This document shows positions 18,866 through 27,331 of a stretch of 64,000 nucleotides of DNA, in pieces. A program made the position numbers and the translations under genes. The notes under the pieces were generated by a model, which did no database searches, was not told the DNA's origin, and saw nothing but the letters and a program-made list of their open reading frames with translations. The stretch is from PALSA-894 sp963828625 (GTDB lineage Bacteria > Pseudomonadota > Alphaproteobacteria > Rhizobiales > Xanthobacteraceae). How positions within the stretch are numbered: the stretch's first letter is position 1; every line of letters starts with the position of its first letter. The DNA lies in the NCBI GenBank assembly GCA_963828625.1, contig CAWHEX010000006.1, positions 90,105 to 154,104 of the forward strand, given 5' to 3'.

Positions 18866-19630
18866 TTATTTTGCCAGAACGATCTCCCAGCCAAGGCCCC
18901 TCCAGATGTTCTCAAGTTGAGGGCCCGGCATCGTGTCGACGATAACGCCGGCGCACTTGTCCATGTTGGGAACCCGGAACGGCGTACGGCGGGTGAACTT
19001 GGTCTGATCGGCCAGCAGATACGCGCGGCCGGCGAGGATCATCTTGCCACGCGTCTCAGCAGCGACGACCGAGTAATCCGTCATCCCGCCATCCTCGGCG
19101 AAGCCGCCGACACCGATGAACGCAATGTCGGCGCGCACGCTGTCGATGCCGGTGGCAGTGCCGGTGCCGAAGGTCGCCTCGTCGTTATTGTCGACCTCGC
19201 CGCCGAGCACGAACACGCGGTTGCCCGAGACGCGGCACAGCGTGACGGCGTGATTCAGCGAGTTGGTGAAGACCGTGAGCCCGGGCCGTCCGACGAGTTC
19301 GTAGCTCAGCGCCGCCGTGGTCGTCCCCGAGTCGAGCAGCACGGAGCCCGCATCCGCCACCATGCGCGCGGCGGTGCGCGCGATCATCCCCTTGCCATCG
19401 GCATTCTCTTCGCCGCGTTGCTCGATCGAAGGTTCCATCATGCCGCGGCGCGCCGCGCCGCCATGCACGACATCCAGGTGCCCCTGATCCGCCAGCAGCT
19501 TGAGATCGCGGCGAATAGTCTCGTGCGACACGCCGAAAATATCGGCGAGTTCGCCCACGCTCACCGATCCGGCAGCGCGCAGGCGTTGCACGATCTCATT
19601 GTGACGGCGGACAGCGAGAGGTCTGACCAT
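18866..19630 (-). CDS. DeoR/GlpR-family transcriptional regulator
   Basis: A 254-residue DeoR-type repressor. The N-terminal helix-turn-helix is clear (VSVGELADIFGVSHETIRRD), and the C-terminal sugar-phosphate-isomerase-like sensor domain contains DSGTTTAALSYEL, VFTNSLNHAVTL and ADIAFIGVGGF. Such proteins usually respond to phosphorylated sugars or polyols. It is 67 nt upstream of, and codirectional with, the second flavoenzyme and EamA gene, the likely targets. The 67-nt gap is AT-rich and could hold an operator. Confidence 0.9.
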   Translation of the reverse strand: MVRPLAVRRHNEIVQRLRAAGSVSVGELADIFGVSHETIRRDLKLLADQGHLDVVHGGAARRGMMEPSIEQRGEENADGKGMIARTAARMVADAGSVLLDSGTTTAALSYELVGRPGLTVFTNSLNHAVTLCRVSGNRVFVLGGEVDNNDEATFGTGTATGIDSVRADIAFIGVGGFAEDGGMTDYSVVAAETRGKMILAGRAYLLADQTKFTRRTPFRVPNMDKCAGVIVDTMPGPQLENIWRGLGWEIVLAK

Positions 19631-19722
19631 GAGACTCGCTTTGTTACTTTACCGTAATGTGACGGAACGAAGGGTGCGAGCACAAGCCCGCAAGCAGCCT
19701 AGCTGACAGCGTTTTTGTGCAG

Positions 19723-20994
19723 CTAGTGCGAAGCCCGCGGAGATGCGGCGAAACGCTCCGCCAACGCGCGGTCGTAGTCGAGAACGGCCTGCAAAAGGAC
19801 CTGCGCACCCGCGGCACACTGTTCTTTCGAGGTGAACTCCGCCTCGTTGTGGCTGATGCCACCGCGACAGGGCACGAAAATCATCGCGGTCGGCGCCACG
19901 CGGGACACGTAGGCGGCGTCGTGACCCGCGCCGGAGATGATTTCGCGTGCTGAAAAGCCGCTGATTTCGGCGGCGCGGCGAACCGACGCAACGCATCCGG
20001 CGTCGAACCGCACCGGCGGCTGGTCCCAGATTCGCGTGGACGTCACCGCAAGACCGAGCGGATCGCAGACCTCGCGCAGCGACGCGGTGTACTCGGCTTC
20101 GAGCGTGTCGAGCACCGCGGCGTCGGGATGGCGCAGGTCGACGCAGAAGAACACTTCGCCCGGAACGACATTGCGCGAGTTCGGCCGCACCTCCATCAGC
20201 CCGACCGCGCCGAGCGCATCCGGCTTGTGGCGTTCGGCAACTGCGTTGATGCGCTCAACCAGCCGCGCGGCGCCGAGCAGCGCATTCTTGCGCAGCCGCA
20301 TCGGCGTCGCGCCGGTGTGGGCGGATTCGCCGGTCACCGTCACCTCGTACCAGCGCATCCCCTGCACGCCGGTGACGACGCCGATCTCCTTTTCGTCCGC
20401 CTCCAGGATCGGCCCCTGCTCGATGTGCAGTTCGAAGAAAGCCGAGAGCGGATGGTCGCCGCACTTCTGCGCCCCGCGATAGCCGATCGAGTCGAGCGCC
20501 GCACCAAACGTGATGCCTTCTCGATCCTTGTTGTTTTCGGCCCAGTCGCGCGTGAATGCGCCGGCAAAGACGCCGGACGCCACCATCGCGGGCGCGAAGC
20601 GCGAGCCCTCCTCGTTGGTCCAGTTGACCACCTCGATCGGCGCGTAGGTCTCGTAGCCGGTCTGCACCAGCGTGCGTAACGCTTCCAGCGCGCCGAGTAC
20701 ACCGAGCACGCCATCGAACTTGCCGCCGGTCGGCTGCGTGTCGAGGTGGCTGCCCATCGCGATCGGTGGAAGATCGTTCCGCTGGCCCGGACGGCGCGCA
20801 AACATCGCGCCCATGTCGTCGACGGTTACGGTGCAGCCGAGCGCCTCGCAACGCATCTTGAACCAGTCGCGCACCTGCCGGTCGAGATCGGTCAGCGTCA
20901 GCCGGCAGATGCCGCCCTTCGGCGTGCCGCCGATCTGCGCGGTCTCCATCAGTTCGTCCCAGAGACGGGCGGAGTCGATGACGAGGTTCTGCAT
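19723..20994 (-). CDS. M20-family amidohydrolase (allantoate amidohydrolase / N-carbamoyl-amino-acid hydrolase type)
   Basis: A Zn-dependent amidase of the hydantoinase/carbamoylase family. Metal and catalytic motifs are AMGSHLDTQPTGGKFDG (His-Asp), WTNEEGSRFAP (catalytic Glu-Glu) and ELHIEQGPILE (His). The C-terminal GAGHDAAYVSRVAPTAMIF and GGISHNEAE segments follow. The ATG at 20994 gives 423 residues, the normal length; the open frame extends further upstream but that part looks non-coding. The substrate could be an N-carbamoyl amino acid, allantoate or ureidoglycine. Placed downstream of an aldehyde dehydrogenase and an ABC system, it may act on the imported compound. Confidence 0.88.
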   Translation of the reverse strand: MQNLVIDSARLWDELMETAQIGGTPKGGICRLTLTDLDRQVRDWFKMRCEALGCTVTVDDMGAMFARRPGQRNDLPPIAMGSHLDTQPTGGKFDGVLGVLGALEALRTLVQTGYETYAPIEVVNWTNEEGSRFAPAMVASGVFAGAFTRDWAENNKDREGITFGAALDSIGYRGAQKCGDHPLSAFFELHIEQGPILEADEKEIGVVTGVQGMRWYEVTVTGESAHTGATPMRLRKNALLGAARLVERINAVAERHKPDALGAVGLMEVRPNSRNVVPGEVFFCVDLRHPDAAVLDTLEAEYTASLREVCDPLGLAVTSTRIWDQPPVRFDAGCVASVRRAAEISGFSAREIISGAGHDAAYVSRVAPTAMIFVPCRGGISHNEAEFTSKEQCAAGAQVLLQAVLDYDRALAERFAASPRASH

Positions 20995-21073
20995 GGCGTT
21001 TTTCTTGGCGGCGCGCGGCGCGGAAGTCAAACCGCCATCCCGCGGCTCGCCGCCGATGCGCAAGAGCTGAGCG

Positions 21074-22522
21074 TCAGAACGGATACGGGTGCGGTCCGGT
21101 CTGGATCGTGATCCAGCGCAGCTCGGTGAATTCGTCAATCGCAGCCTTGCCGCCGAAGCGGCCATAGCCTGACGCCTTGGTGCCGCCGAACGGCATTTGC
21201 CCTTCGTCGTGAACGGTCGGCGCGTTGATGTGGCAAATGCCGGACTGGATGCGCTTGGCAACGCCCAGTGCCCGCGCGATGTCCTTGCCGAACACCGCAG
21301 CCGACAAACCGTATTCGGTGTCGTTCGCGACGCGGATCGCTTCCTCGGTATCCTTCACGCGGATCACCGGCTTCACCGGCCCGAACGACTCCTCGGTGTA
21401 GATACGCATCGCCGAGGTCACGCGATCGAGCACGGTCGCGCTCACGACGGTGCCGTTGAACTCGCCGCCCGCCACGACCTTCGCGCCCTTCGCGACAGCG
21501 TCGTCGAGCAGCGCCTTATTGCGGGTCGCCGCCTCGGACGTTACCAGCGACCCGAGGATGACATGGCCGCGCGGATCGCCGTGCGGGAGCGCTTTCGCCT
21601 TGGCGGCGAACTTTTCCACGAACGCGTCGGCGACTTTCTCGTCCACGATCAGCCGCTCGGTCGACATGCAGATCTGGCCCATGTTGGCGAAGCAGCCGAA
21701 GGCCGCGGCTTTGACGGCTTCGTCGAGATCGGCGTCGTCAAGGATCACCATCGGGGCTTTGCCGCCGAGTTCCAGCAGCACCGGCTTGAGATAGCGCGCG
21801 GCGGTCTCCGCAACGATGCGCCCGACGCGGGTCGAGCCGGTGAAATTGACGCGCCGCACGGCCGGATGCGCGATCAGCGTCTCGACGACCTTGGCGGCAT
21901 CGGCCGGCGCGTTGGTAACGACATTGACGACGCCCGGCGGCAGGTCGGCGGCGCGCATGATCGTGCCGATCAGCGCATGCGTGCCGGGGCACATCTCTGA
22001 GGCTTTCAGCACGACCGTGTTGCCGCAGGCGAGCGGCATCGCGATGGCGCGCACGCCGAGGATGACCGGCGCGTTCCAAGGCGCGATGCCGAGCACGACG
22101 CCGACCGGCTGACGGATCGCCATCGCAAGGCTGTTCGGCTTGTCCGACGGGATCACTTCGCCCGCGATCTGCGTCGTCATCGCGGCGGCTTCGCGCATCA
22201 GACCCGCGGCGAAGTGGGAATTGAAATGCCCCCAAGGCCCGATCGCACCGCACTCCGCGGTCATCAATTCGGAAAACTCGGCGGCGCGCGCATCGATCAG
22301 GTCGGCGGCCTTGAGCAGCTTGGCGCGGCGTTCGCTCGGGCCCATCGCGGCCCATGCGGGAAACGCGGCCTGCGCGGCATCGACGGCCGCGATCGCGTCA
22401 GCCACGGAGGCGGCCGGCGCGCGGCTTGCCACCTCGCCGGTGAACGGGTCGATCCGGTCGAAGGTGCGGCCATCGGCGGCGAAGGCGTCGCGATCCCCGA
22501 TCATCAGACTGACGTGTTTCAT
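21074..22522 (-). CDS. Aldehyde dehydrogenase, vanillin/salicylaldehyde dehydrogenase-like
   Basis: A 482-residue NAD(P)+-dependent aldehyde dehydrogenase. Motifs are GIAPWNAPVILGVRAIA, FTGSTRVGRIVAE, the general-base Glu in LELGGKAPM and the catalytic Cys in MGQICMSTERL. Overall sequence style matches aromatic-aldehyde (vanillin or salicylaldehyde) dehydrogenases; the true substrate is not established. I start it at the ATG at 22522 (MKHVSLMIGDRDAF), preceded by AGGAG. The frame is open from the upstream ABC ATPase straight through this gene, but a one-base insertion at 22533 may be responsible (see the LivF entry). Confidence 0.88.
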   Translation of the reverse strand: MKHVSLMIGDRDAFAADGRTFDRIDPFTGEVASRAPAASVADAIAAVDAAQAAFPAWAAMGPSERRAKLLKAADLIDARAAEFSELMTAECGAIGPWGHFNSHFAAGLMREAAAMTTQIAGEVIPSDKPNSLAMAIRQPVGVVLGIAPWNAPVILGVRAIAMPLACGNTVVLKASEMCPGTHALIGTIMRAADLPPGVVNVVTNAPADAAKVVETLIAHPAVRRVNFTGSTRVGRIVAETAARYLKPVLLELGGKAPMVILDDADLDEAVKAAAFGCFANMGQICMSTERLIVDEKVADAFVEKFAAKAKALPHGDPRGHVILGSLVTSEAATRNKALLDDAVAKGAKVVAGGEFNGTVVSATVLDRVTSAMRIYTEESFGPVKPVIRVKDTEEAIRVANDTEYGLSAAVFGKDIARALGVAKRIQSGICHINAPTVHDEGQMPFGGTKASGYGRFGGKAAIDEFTELRWITIQTGPHPYPF

Positions 22523-23290
22523 GGGCCTCTCCTGCCGATCACTCTTTACTTGCGACACGTCCTTTGGCGCCGCGCGGTTCTCACCGATGCCCAGATAGGC
22601 CCGCTGCACCGCCGGATCGCTGCGCAGCGACTGCGCACTCCCCTGCCCGACGATGCGCCCGGTCTCGATCAGATAGCCGCGGTCCGCGATGTTCAAGCCC
22701 TGCACGGCGTTCTGCTCGACCAGCAGGATAGCAACGCCGGTTTCGCGCACGCGGGCGAGCGCCTGGAATAATTCGCCGCACAGCAGCGGCGAGAGGCCGA
22801 GCGAAGGCTCGTCAAGCAGCAGCAATCTCGGCGCGGACATCAGCGCGCGGCCGATCGCGACCATCTGCTGCTCGCCGCCGCTCATGGTGCGGGCGAACTG
22901 GCTGCGCCGCTCGGCGAGACGCGGGAATAGCGTCATCACGCGATCGAGGCTTTCGCTCTCGCCTGCGCGGGCACGACGCGCATAGGCGCCCAGCTCGAGA
23001 TTTTCGCGCACCGTCAGCTCGGCGAAGATGCCGCGGCCTTCGGGCACCAGCGCAATGCCGGTCTCGACGATCTCATGCGGCGGCAACGCGAGCATATCCC
23101 GGCCATTGAAGGTCACGCGTGCGCCGTTCTGCGGCGGCACAAGGCCTGCGATGGATTTGAGCAGCGTCGATTTGCCGGCGCCGTTCGCACCGAGCATCAC
23201 GACGATCTCGCCGGGATTCACGTCGAGATCGACGTGGCTCAGCGCCTGATGCTTGCCGTAGCTTGCGGTCAGGGAGCGAACCTCAAGCAT
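22519..23290 (-). CDS. Branched-chain-amino-acid-type ABC transporter ATP-binding protein (LivF), system 1
   Basis: One of two ATPases of the first Liv-type importer. Walker A is GANGAGKSTL, the ABC signature is MSGGEQQMVAIGRAL and Walker B is LLLLDEPSLGL; the family C-terminus AYLGIGE is present. The start is ATG at 23290, overlapping the stop of the LivM-LivG gene by 8 nt. No stop separates it from the aldehyde dehydrogenase. If one base is removed at 22533, the ATPase ends at TGA 22519-22521 overlapping the next ATG (ATGA). A real ATPase-dehydrogenase fusion would be very unusual, so I give the coupled two-gene reading. Confidence 0.85.
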
Positions 23291-24959
23291 CGGCGCCTCC
23301 GAGATACGCGCGCACGACTTCCTTCTCGGCAAGCACGCTCGCCGGCGGACCTTCAGCGATCTTGCGGCCGACGTTCATCACGATGCAGCGGTCGCACAGG
23401 CTGCGGATGGCGTCCATCACGTGTTCGACCAGGATGATCGTGATGCCGGACGCGCGCAGCGAGCGGATCAGCGCAATGCCGTCGGAAAGCTCGGTCGGAT
23501 TGAGGCCCGCAAGCCATTCGTCGAGCAGCAACAGATCCGGTTCGAGCGCGAGCGCGCGGGCGAGTTCGAGGCGCTTCTGATCGATGTAGGTGAGTTGCGT
23601 GGCTGGCAGCGCCGCCTTCCCGGCAAGGCCGACGCGCGCGAGCAGGCCCACGGCGGCGGCTTGTGCCTTGGCGCCGGTCAGCGGCGTTGCGCGGAATGCG
23701 AAGCCGGGCATGACGTTCTCGAGCACCGTCATGGATTCGAGCACGCGCACGAGCTGGAACGTGCGCGCGAGGCCGAGCCGCGCGATGCGATACGCGCTGG
23801 TGCGCGTCAGGTCGCGGTCCTTGAAGCGGATCGAGCCGGCATCCGCCGACAGCGCGCCGGAAATGAGATTGAGCGCCGTGGTCTTGCCCGAGCCGTTCGG
23901 GCCGATCAGCCCGACAATCTCGCCACGCTTCACCGCAAATGAAAGATCGTCGATCGCAATCAGCCCGCCAAAGGTCTTGCGCAGGCCGGTCACTTCCAGC
24001 GGCGCGCCCTGTACAGCGATCGTGGCGGGCTGCGCCTCGGCCGGAGCGTTCGGGGCTTCGGGCGGCCGCGCCGGGAAAAGGCCGATCACGCCTCGCGGCA
24101 GCATGTACACGATGACGACGAACACAATGCCGAGAAGGATGCTGAAATAGGTCGGAAATTTCGCGGTCAGCACCTCGAACAGCAGCACCAGCGGCACCGC
24201 GCCGAGCAGCGGCCCGAACAGCGAGCCCGCGCCACCGAGCAGCGCCATGATCACGACCTCGAACGTGAGCATCGGCGAGAACGCGATCGCCGGATCGAGA
24301 TAGGTCCAGCGCGGCGCCATCACGGCGCCCGTGAGGGTCATGAACAGTGCGCTCACGGCAAACATCGTGAGCTTGGCGCGCGTCGTGTCGATGCCGGAGT
24401 GGCGGGCCACCACCTCGTCGTTGCCGATGACGCGCAACGCGAGGCCAAGCCGCGAGCGGCCGATCAGCCAGCCGACGAGGAAGACAAGCGCGGCGAGCGC
24501 GAGAAGCTGCCAGTAGATGTGCTCGGTGGTGATATCGAGGAAGATGTAGCGCCCGACCGAGCGGCCAATGTTGATTTCGTACCAGCTCACGATCTGGCGG
24601 ATCAGCTCGGACAGGCCGAAGGTGAAGATCACGAAGTAGATACCGGAGAGCCGCAAGGTCGACAGTCCGACCATCAGCGCAACCGCGACACCGATCAGCG
24701 CCGCGACTACCAGCACCGCGGGCCACGGCATTTTCTCGCCGAGCACCGCTACCGTGTAGGCGCCGATGCCGAAGAACGCGACGGTCGCGAGCGAGATGTA
24801 ATGCGTCGGCCCGGAGAACAGCGCCCATGCGGTCGCCAGTACGGTGAAATAGAGAAGGCTGATGGCGAGCGCGAGCTGATAGCCGTCCGCGACCTTCGGG
24901 ACGAAAGCGAGCAGCGCGACGGTCGCCGCTCCGAGCGCGAGGCCATGAAGCGGTTTCAA
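23283..24959 (-). CDS. Fused LivM permease-LivG ATPase of Liv-type ABC transporter, system 1
   Basis: A 558-residue fusion: residues ~1-300 form a LivM-type permease with about nine helices (SLATVAFFGIGAYTVAVLG, GGAGSLFGPLLGAVPL). After a Pro/Ala-rich linker comes a LivG ATPase with Walker A GPNGSGKTTALN, signature LTYIDQKRLELARAL and Walker B LLLLDEWLAGL. This permease-ATPase fusion is well known in Hyphomicrobiales, and here no overlapping start codon suggests an artefact. The start is TTG at 24959 within the LivH stop (TTGA), so the genes are translationally coupled. Confidence 0.87.
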   Translation of the reverse strand: MKPLHGLALGAATVALLAFVPKVADGYQLALAISLLYFTVLATAWALFSGPTHYISLATVAFFGIGAYTVAVLGEKMPWPAVLVVAALIGVAVALMVGLSTLRLSGIYFVIFTFGLSELIRQIVSWYEINIGRSVGRYIFLDITTEHIYWQLLALAALVFLVGWLIGRSRLGLALRVIGNDEVVARHSGIDTTRAKLTMFAVSALFMTLTGAVMAPRWTYLDPAIAFSPMLTFEVVIMALLGGAGSLFGPLLGAVPLVLLFEVLTAKFPTYFSILLGIVFVVIVYMLPRGVIGLFPARPPEAPNAPAEAQPATIAVQGAPLEVTGLRKTFGGLIAIDDLSFAVKRGEIVGLIGPNGSGKTTALNLISGALSADAGSIRFKDRDLTRTSAYRIARLGLARTFQLVRVLESMTVLENVMPGFAFRATPLTGAKAQAAAVGLLARVGLAGKAALPATQLTYIDQKRLELARALALEPDLLLLDEWLAGLNPTELSDGIALIRSLRASGITIILVEHVMDAIRSLCDRCIVMNVGRKIAEGPPASVLAEKEVVRAYLGGADA

Positions 24960-25834
24960 CGGGCCGCTCTCCCGAACAGGCCCGTCGGCCGCCACAGCAG
25001 CACGATGAGGAACAGCGCGTAGGTGACCGCGATGGTGAGGCCGGGATCAACGAGGCGCGCGACCGCGGTTTCGGCGAGACCCAGCATCAGGCCGGCGAGT
25101 AGCGCACCGAGCAGATTGCCGACGCCGCCCATGATGATGACGATCAGGGCCTTCATGGTGAAGACGACGCCCATCGCGGCGGTGAACGTTGTGAACATTG
25201 CGATCAGAACGCCGCCCGCCGCCGCCAGCGCCCCGCCGAGCGCGAACGCGAACGCTGAGGCCTTGCGCACGTCGATCGCGACAAGCTGCGCCGCCACCGG
25301 ATCGACCGCGACCGCGCGGATCGCGGTGCCGTACCGCGTGCGGGTGAGCGCGAGATAGAGCAGCGCGCCGATGACGACCGCGAAGCCGAGCGCGATCAGC
25401 CGGTTCAGCGCGACGTTCGAGCCGAGCACGTTCACGGGGATCGACAGGTAGTTCATGGTGTTGAACTGCCCGCCGAACACGACGAGCATCACGCCCTGCA
25501 CGACAAATAGCAGTCCGAACGTCGCCAGGATGGAGTCGACCTCCAGCATCGCGCGGTTCTTGGCGCGCTTGACCAGCGGCATCAGGACGACCTGGTAAAT
25601 GAGCCAATTGGCCGCGAAGCCGAGCGGGATCGCGATGATAAGCCCGATCAGCGGGTTCACCGCCATGACGGTGAAGCCCCAATGCGCGCCGAAGGCCGCC
25701 GCAATCAGGCTCTCGCCGTGCGACAGGTTCATGATGCGGGCGACGCCATATTGAAGGGTCAACCCCATGGCGACGAGCGCATACATGCCGCCGAGCACGG
25801 CACCGGCGATAACGATGTCGATCGTGAGGGACAT
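24956..25834 (-). CDS. LivH-type permease of branched-chain-amino-acid-type ABC transporter, system 1
   Basis: A 292-residue integral membrane permease with about eight helices. Family motifs are GGMYALVAMGLTLQYGVARIMN near the N-terminus (split by the first helices), NLSHGE, and IIMGGVGNLLGALLAG in the second half. It forms the translocation pore with LivM. It lies 149 nt downstream of livK with a strong hairpin in between, and overlaps the following permease-ATPase gene. Confidence 0.9.
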   Translation of the reverse strand: MSLTIDIVIAGAVLGGMYALVAMGLTLQYGVARIMNLSHGESLIAAAFGAHWGFTVMAVNPLIGLIIAIPLGFAANWLIYQVVLMPLVKRAKNRAMLEVDSILATFGLLFVVQGVMLVVFGGQFNTMNYLSIPVNVLGSNVALNRLIALGFAVVIGALLYLALTRTRYGTAIRAVAVDPVAAQLVAIDVRKASAFAFALGGALAAAGGVLIAMFTTFTAAMGVVFTMKALIVIIMGGVGNLLGALLAGLMLGLAETAVARLVDPGLTIAVTYALFLIVLLWRPTGLFGRAAR

Positions 25835-25916
25835 GCTACTCGTACAAACTCAACAGCCGTCGTGGCCGGGCGCGGCCCGTCCATCGGTCTCCAGTTTCGC
25901 ACATGAGCGATAAAGT

Positions 25917-25943
25917 GCATGCCCGGGACGAGCCCGGGCATGC
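25917..25943. repeat. Strong hairpin between livK and livH (system 1)
   Basis: GCATGCCCGGG at 25917-25927 pairs perfectly with CCCGGGCATGC at 25933-25943 around a 5-nt loop. ATGCCCGGG palindromes are abundant intergenic repeats in Bradyrhizobium relatives (recalled knowledge). Its place just after the binding-protein gene fits a role in protecting the livK mRNA or lowering expression of downstream permease genes. Confidence 0.6.
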
Positions 25944-25983
25944 GGCGTTAGCAATTCACCATTAATGGCGCGGTTGGCGCGAC

Positions 25984-27177
25984 CTACTGCCACGCCGGCT
26001 TCGGCACGATCGGCGCGCGGACGCCATCCTGCTTGGGCGAGATGCCGTAGAAGTCGTTACCCTGCCATTGCCCGACCGCCCAGACACCCTTGTAGAGGTT
26101 GTCCTTGAGCTGGACCTTGCCGATGATCGTGTCGAATGAGCCGGTGTTGATCTCCTTGATCACCGCCTCCTTGTCGAGCTTGCCGACCTTCTCGATCGCC
26201 TGCTGCAGCACCTGGAGGCTGGCGTAGGTGATCGGGCTCGCCCAGCGGTCCGGCTCGCGGCCCATGACTTCCTTGTGGTGCTGGATGTACCACTTGATGC
26301 CCGGCAGGTCGGCATTCGAGCCGCCGATGCCCATGACGCCTTCGGCGCTCGCGCCGAACTTGCCTTTGAAGATCGGAAACGCGGTGCCGACGCCGACGAA
26401 GAACACCTTCGGGCTAAAGCCCGCGATCTTCGCCTGATCGGTCAAGCCGATGGTGTCGGGCGGATAGCTGAACGCCACGAAGGTGTCGGGGTTCGCCGCC
26501 TGCGCATCCTTCACGATTGGCTGCAGGTCTTGCGTGCCGAACGGATAGGACTTGTCATAGACGAGCTCAAAGCCCGCCTTCTTCAGCCCCTCGCGTGCGG
26601 CGGTCGACTGCTCGATGCCGAACTGGTCGCCCACGGCCGCCATCGCGATCTTGGTGCCGATCTTGCCGTCCTTGCGCAACGTCGAGAGCGTATCGACGAG
26701 GCCGTCGACCAGTTCGGACGGCAGCCCGAGCCAGAAGGTCAGGTTCGGCCAGCGCTTCACCATCTCGGGCGCGCGGTTCGAGTTCGCCGTCACGGCGAGA
26801 TGCGGATAGCCGTATTTGTTGAACACCGGAGCGGCGGCGAGATTCATGCCGGTGCTCCAGGGCGGCAGGATGAAGTCGACCTTGTCCTGCGTGGCGAGAC
26901 GCTCGACCGCCTTGATCATCTCTTCGGAATTTGAACGGTCATCGTATTCGATGACCTCGATCTTCATCTTCTTGCCGCCGACGGTGAGCCCGCCTTTGTC
27001 GTTCACGTCCTTCACCCACACCTGATAGTTCGGCAGCGTGGTGACGGCGGCGCCGGCGGCGAACGGACCCGACTTCGAAATAGCCCAACCGATCTTGATC
27101 GTGTCCTGCGCCTGCGCGCCCGGCGCAAACACTGCGGCCGCCAGTGCAACCGGCAGCGCCGAAATCAAACGCTTCAT
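25984..27177 (-). CDS. Liv-type ABC transporter substrate-binding protein, system 1
   Basis: A 397-residue periplasmic binding protein of the Leu/Ile/Val-binding family (Peripla_BP_6). The N-terminus MKRLISALPVALAAAVFAPG with ending AQAQ is a signal peptide. The mature part begins DTIKIGWAISKSGPFAAGA, a standard LivK opening. Such proteins in this bacterial group bind amino acids, amides, aromatic acids or short-chain acids, so ligand identity is open. The following Liv genes, aldehyde dehydrogenase and amidohydrolase probably use the imported compound. Confidence 0.9.
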   Translation of the reverse strand: MKRLISALPVALAAAVFAPGAQAQDTIKIGWAISKSGPFAAGAAVTTLPNYQVWVKDVNDKGGLTVGGKKMKIEVIEYDDRSNSEEMIKAVERLATQDKVDFILPPWSTGMNLAAAPVFNKYGYPHLAVTANSNRAPEMVKRWPNLTFWLGLPSELVDGLVDTLSTLRKDGKIGTKIAMAAVGDQFGIEQSTAAREGLKKAGFELVYDKSYPFGTQDLQPIVKDAQAANPDTFVAFSYPPDTIGLTDQAKIAGFSPKVFFVGVGTAFPIFKGKFGASAEGVMGIGGSNADLPGIKWYIQHHKEVMGREPDRWASPITYASLQVLQQAIEKVGKLDKEAVIKEINTGSFDTIIGKVQLKDNLYKGVWAVGQWQGNDFYGISPKQDGVRAPIVPKPAWQ

Positions 27178-27331
27178 CTTGTGTCCTCCCGTTCGCGGGC
27201 TGTCAGCCGCCCGCTAAATCCCCTCGTGGCGTGCTTATAGCATTCCGTGGGGCGCGGCCCACAGGGCGTACAATCCAAAATGTCGCAGGAGCGGCGGTTT
27301 TCAGCCGGCGCAAACGACGGAGAAGATTCTT

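Noticed and set aside
21074..23332. A 752-residue ABC ATPase-aldehyde dehydrogenase fusion
   Set aside because: Probably two coupled genes: a one-base removal at 22533 gives an ATGA overlap, and the dehydrogenase has its own AGGAG and ATG.
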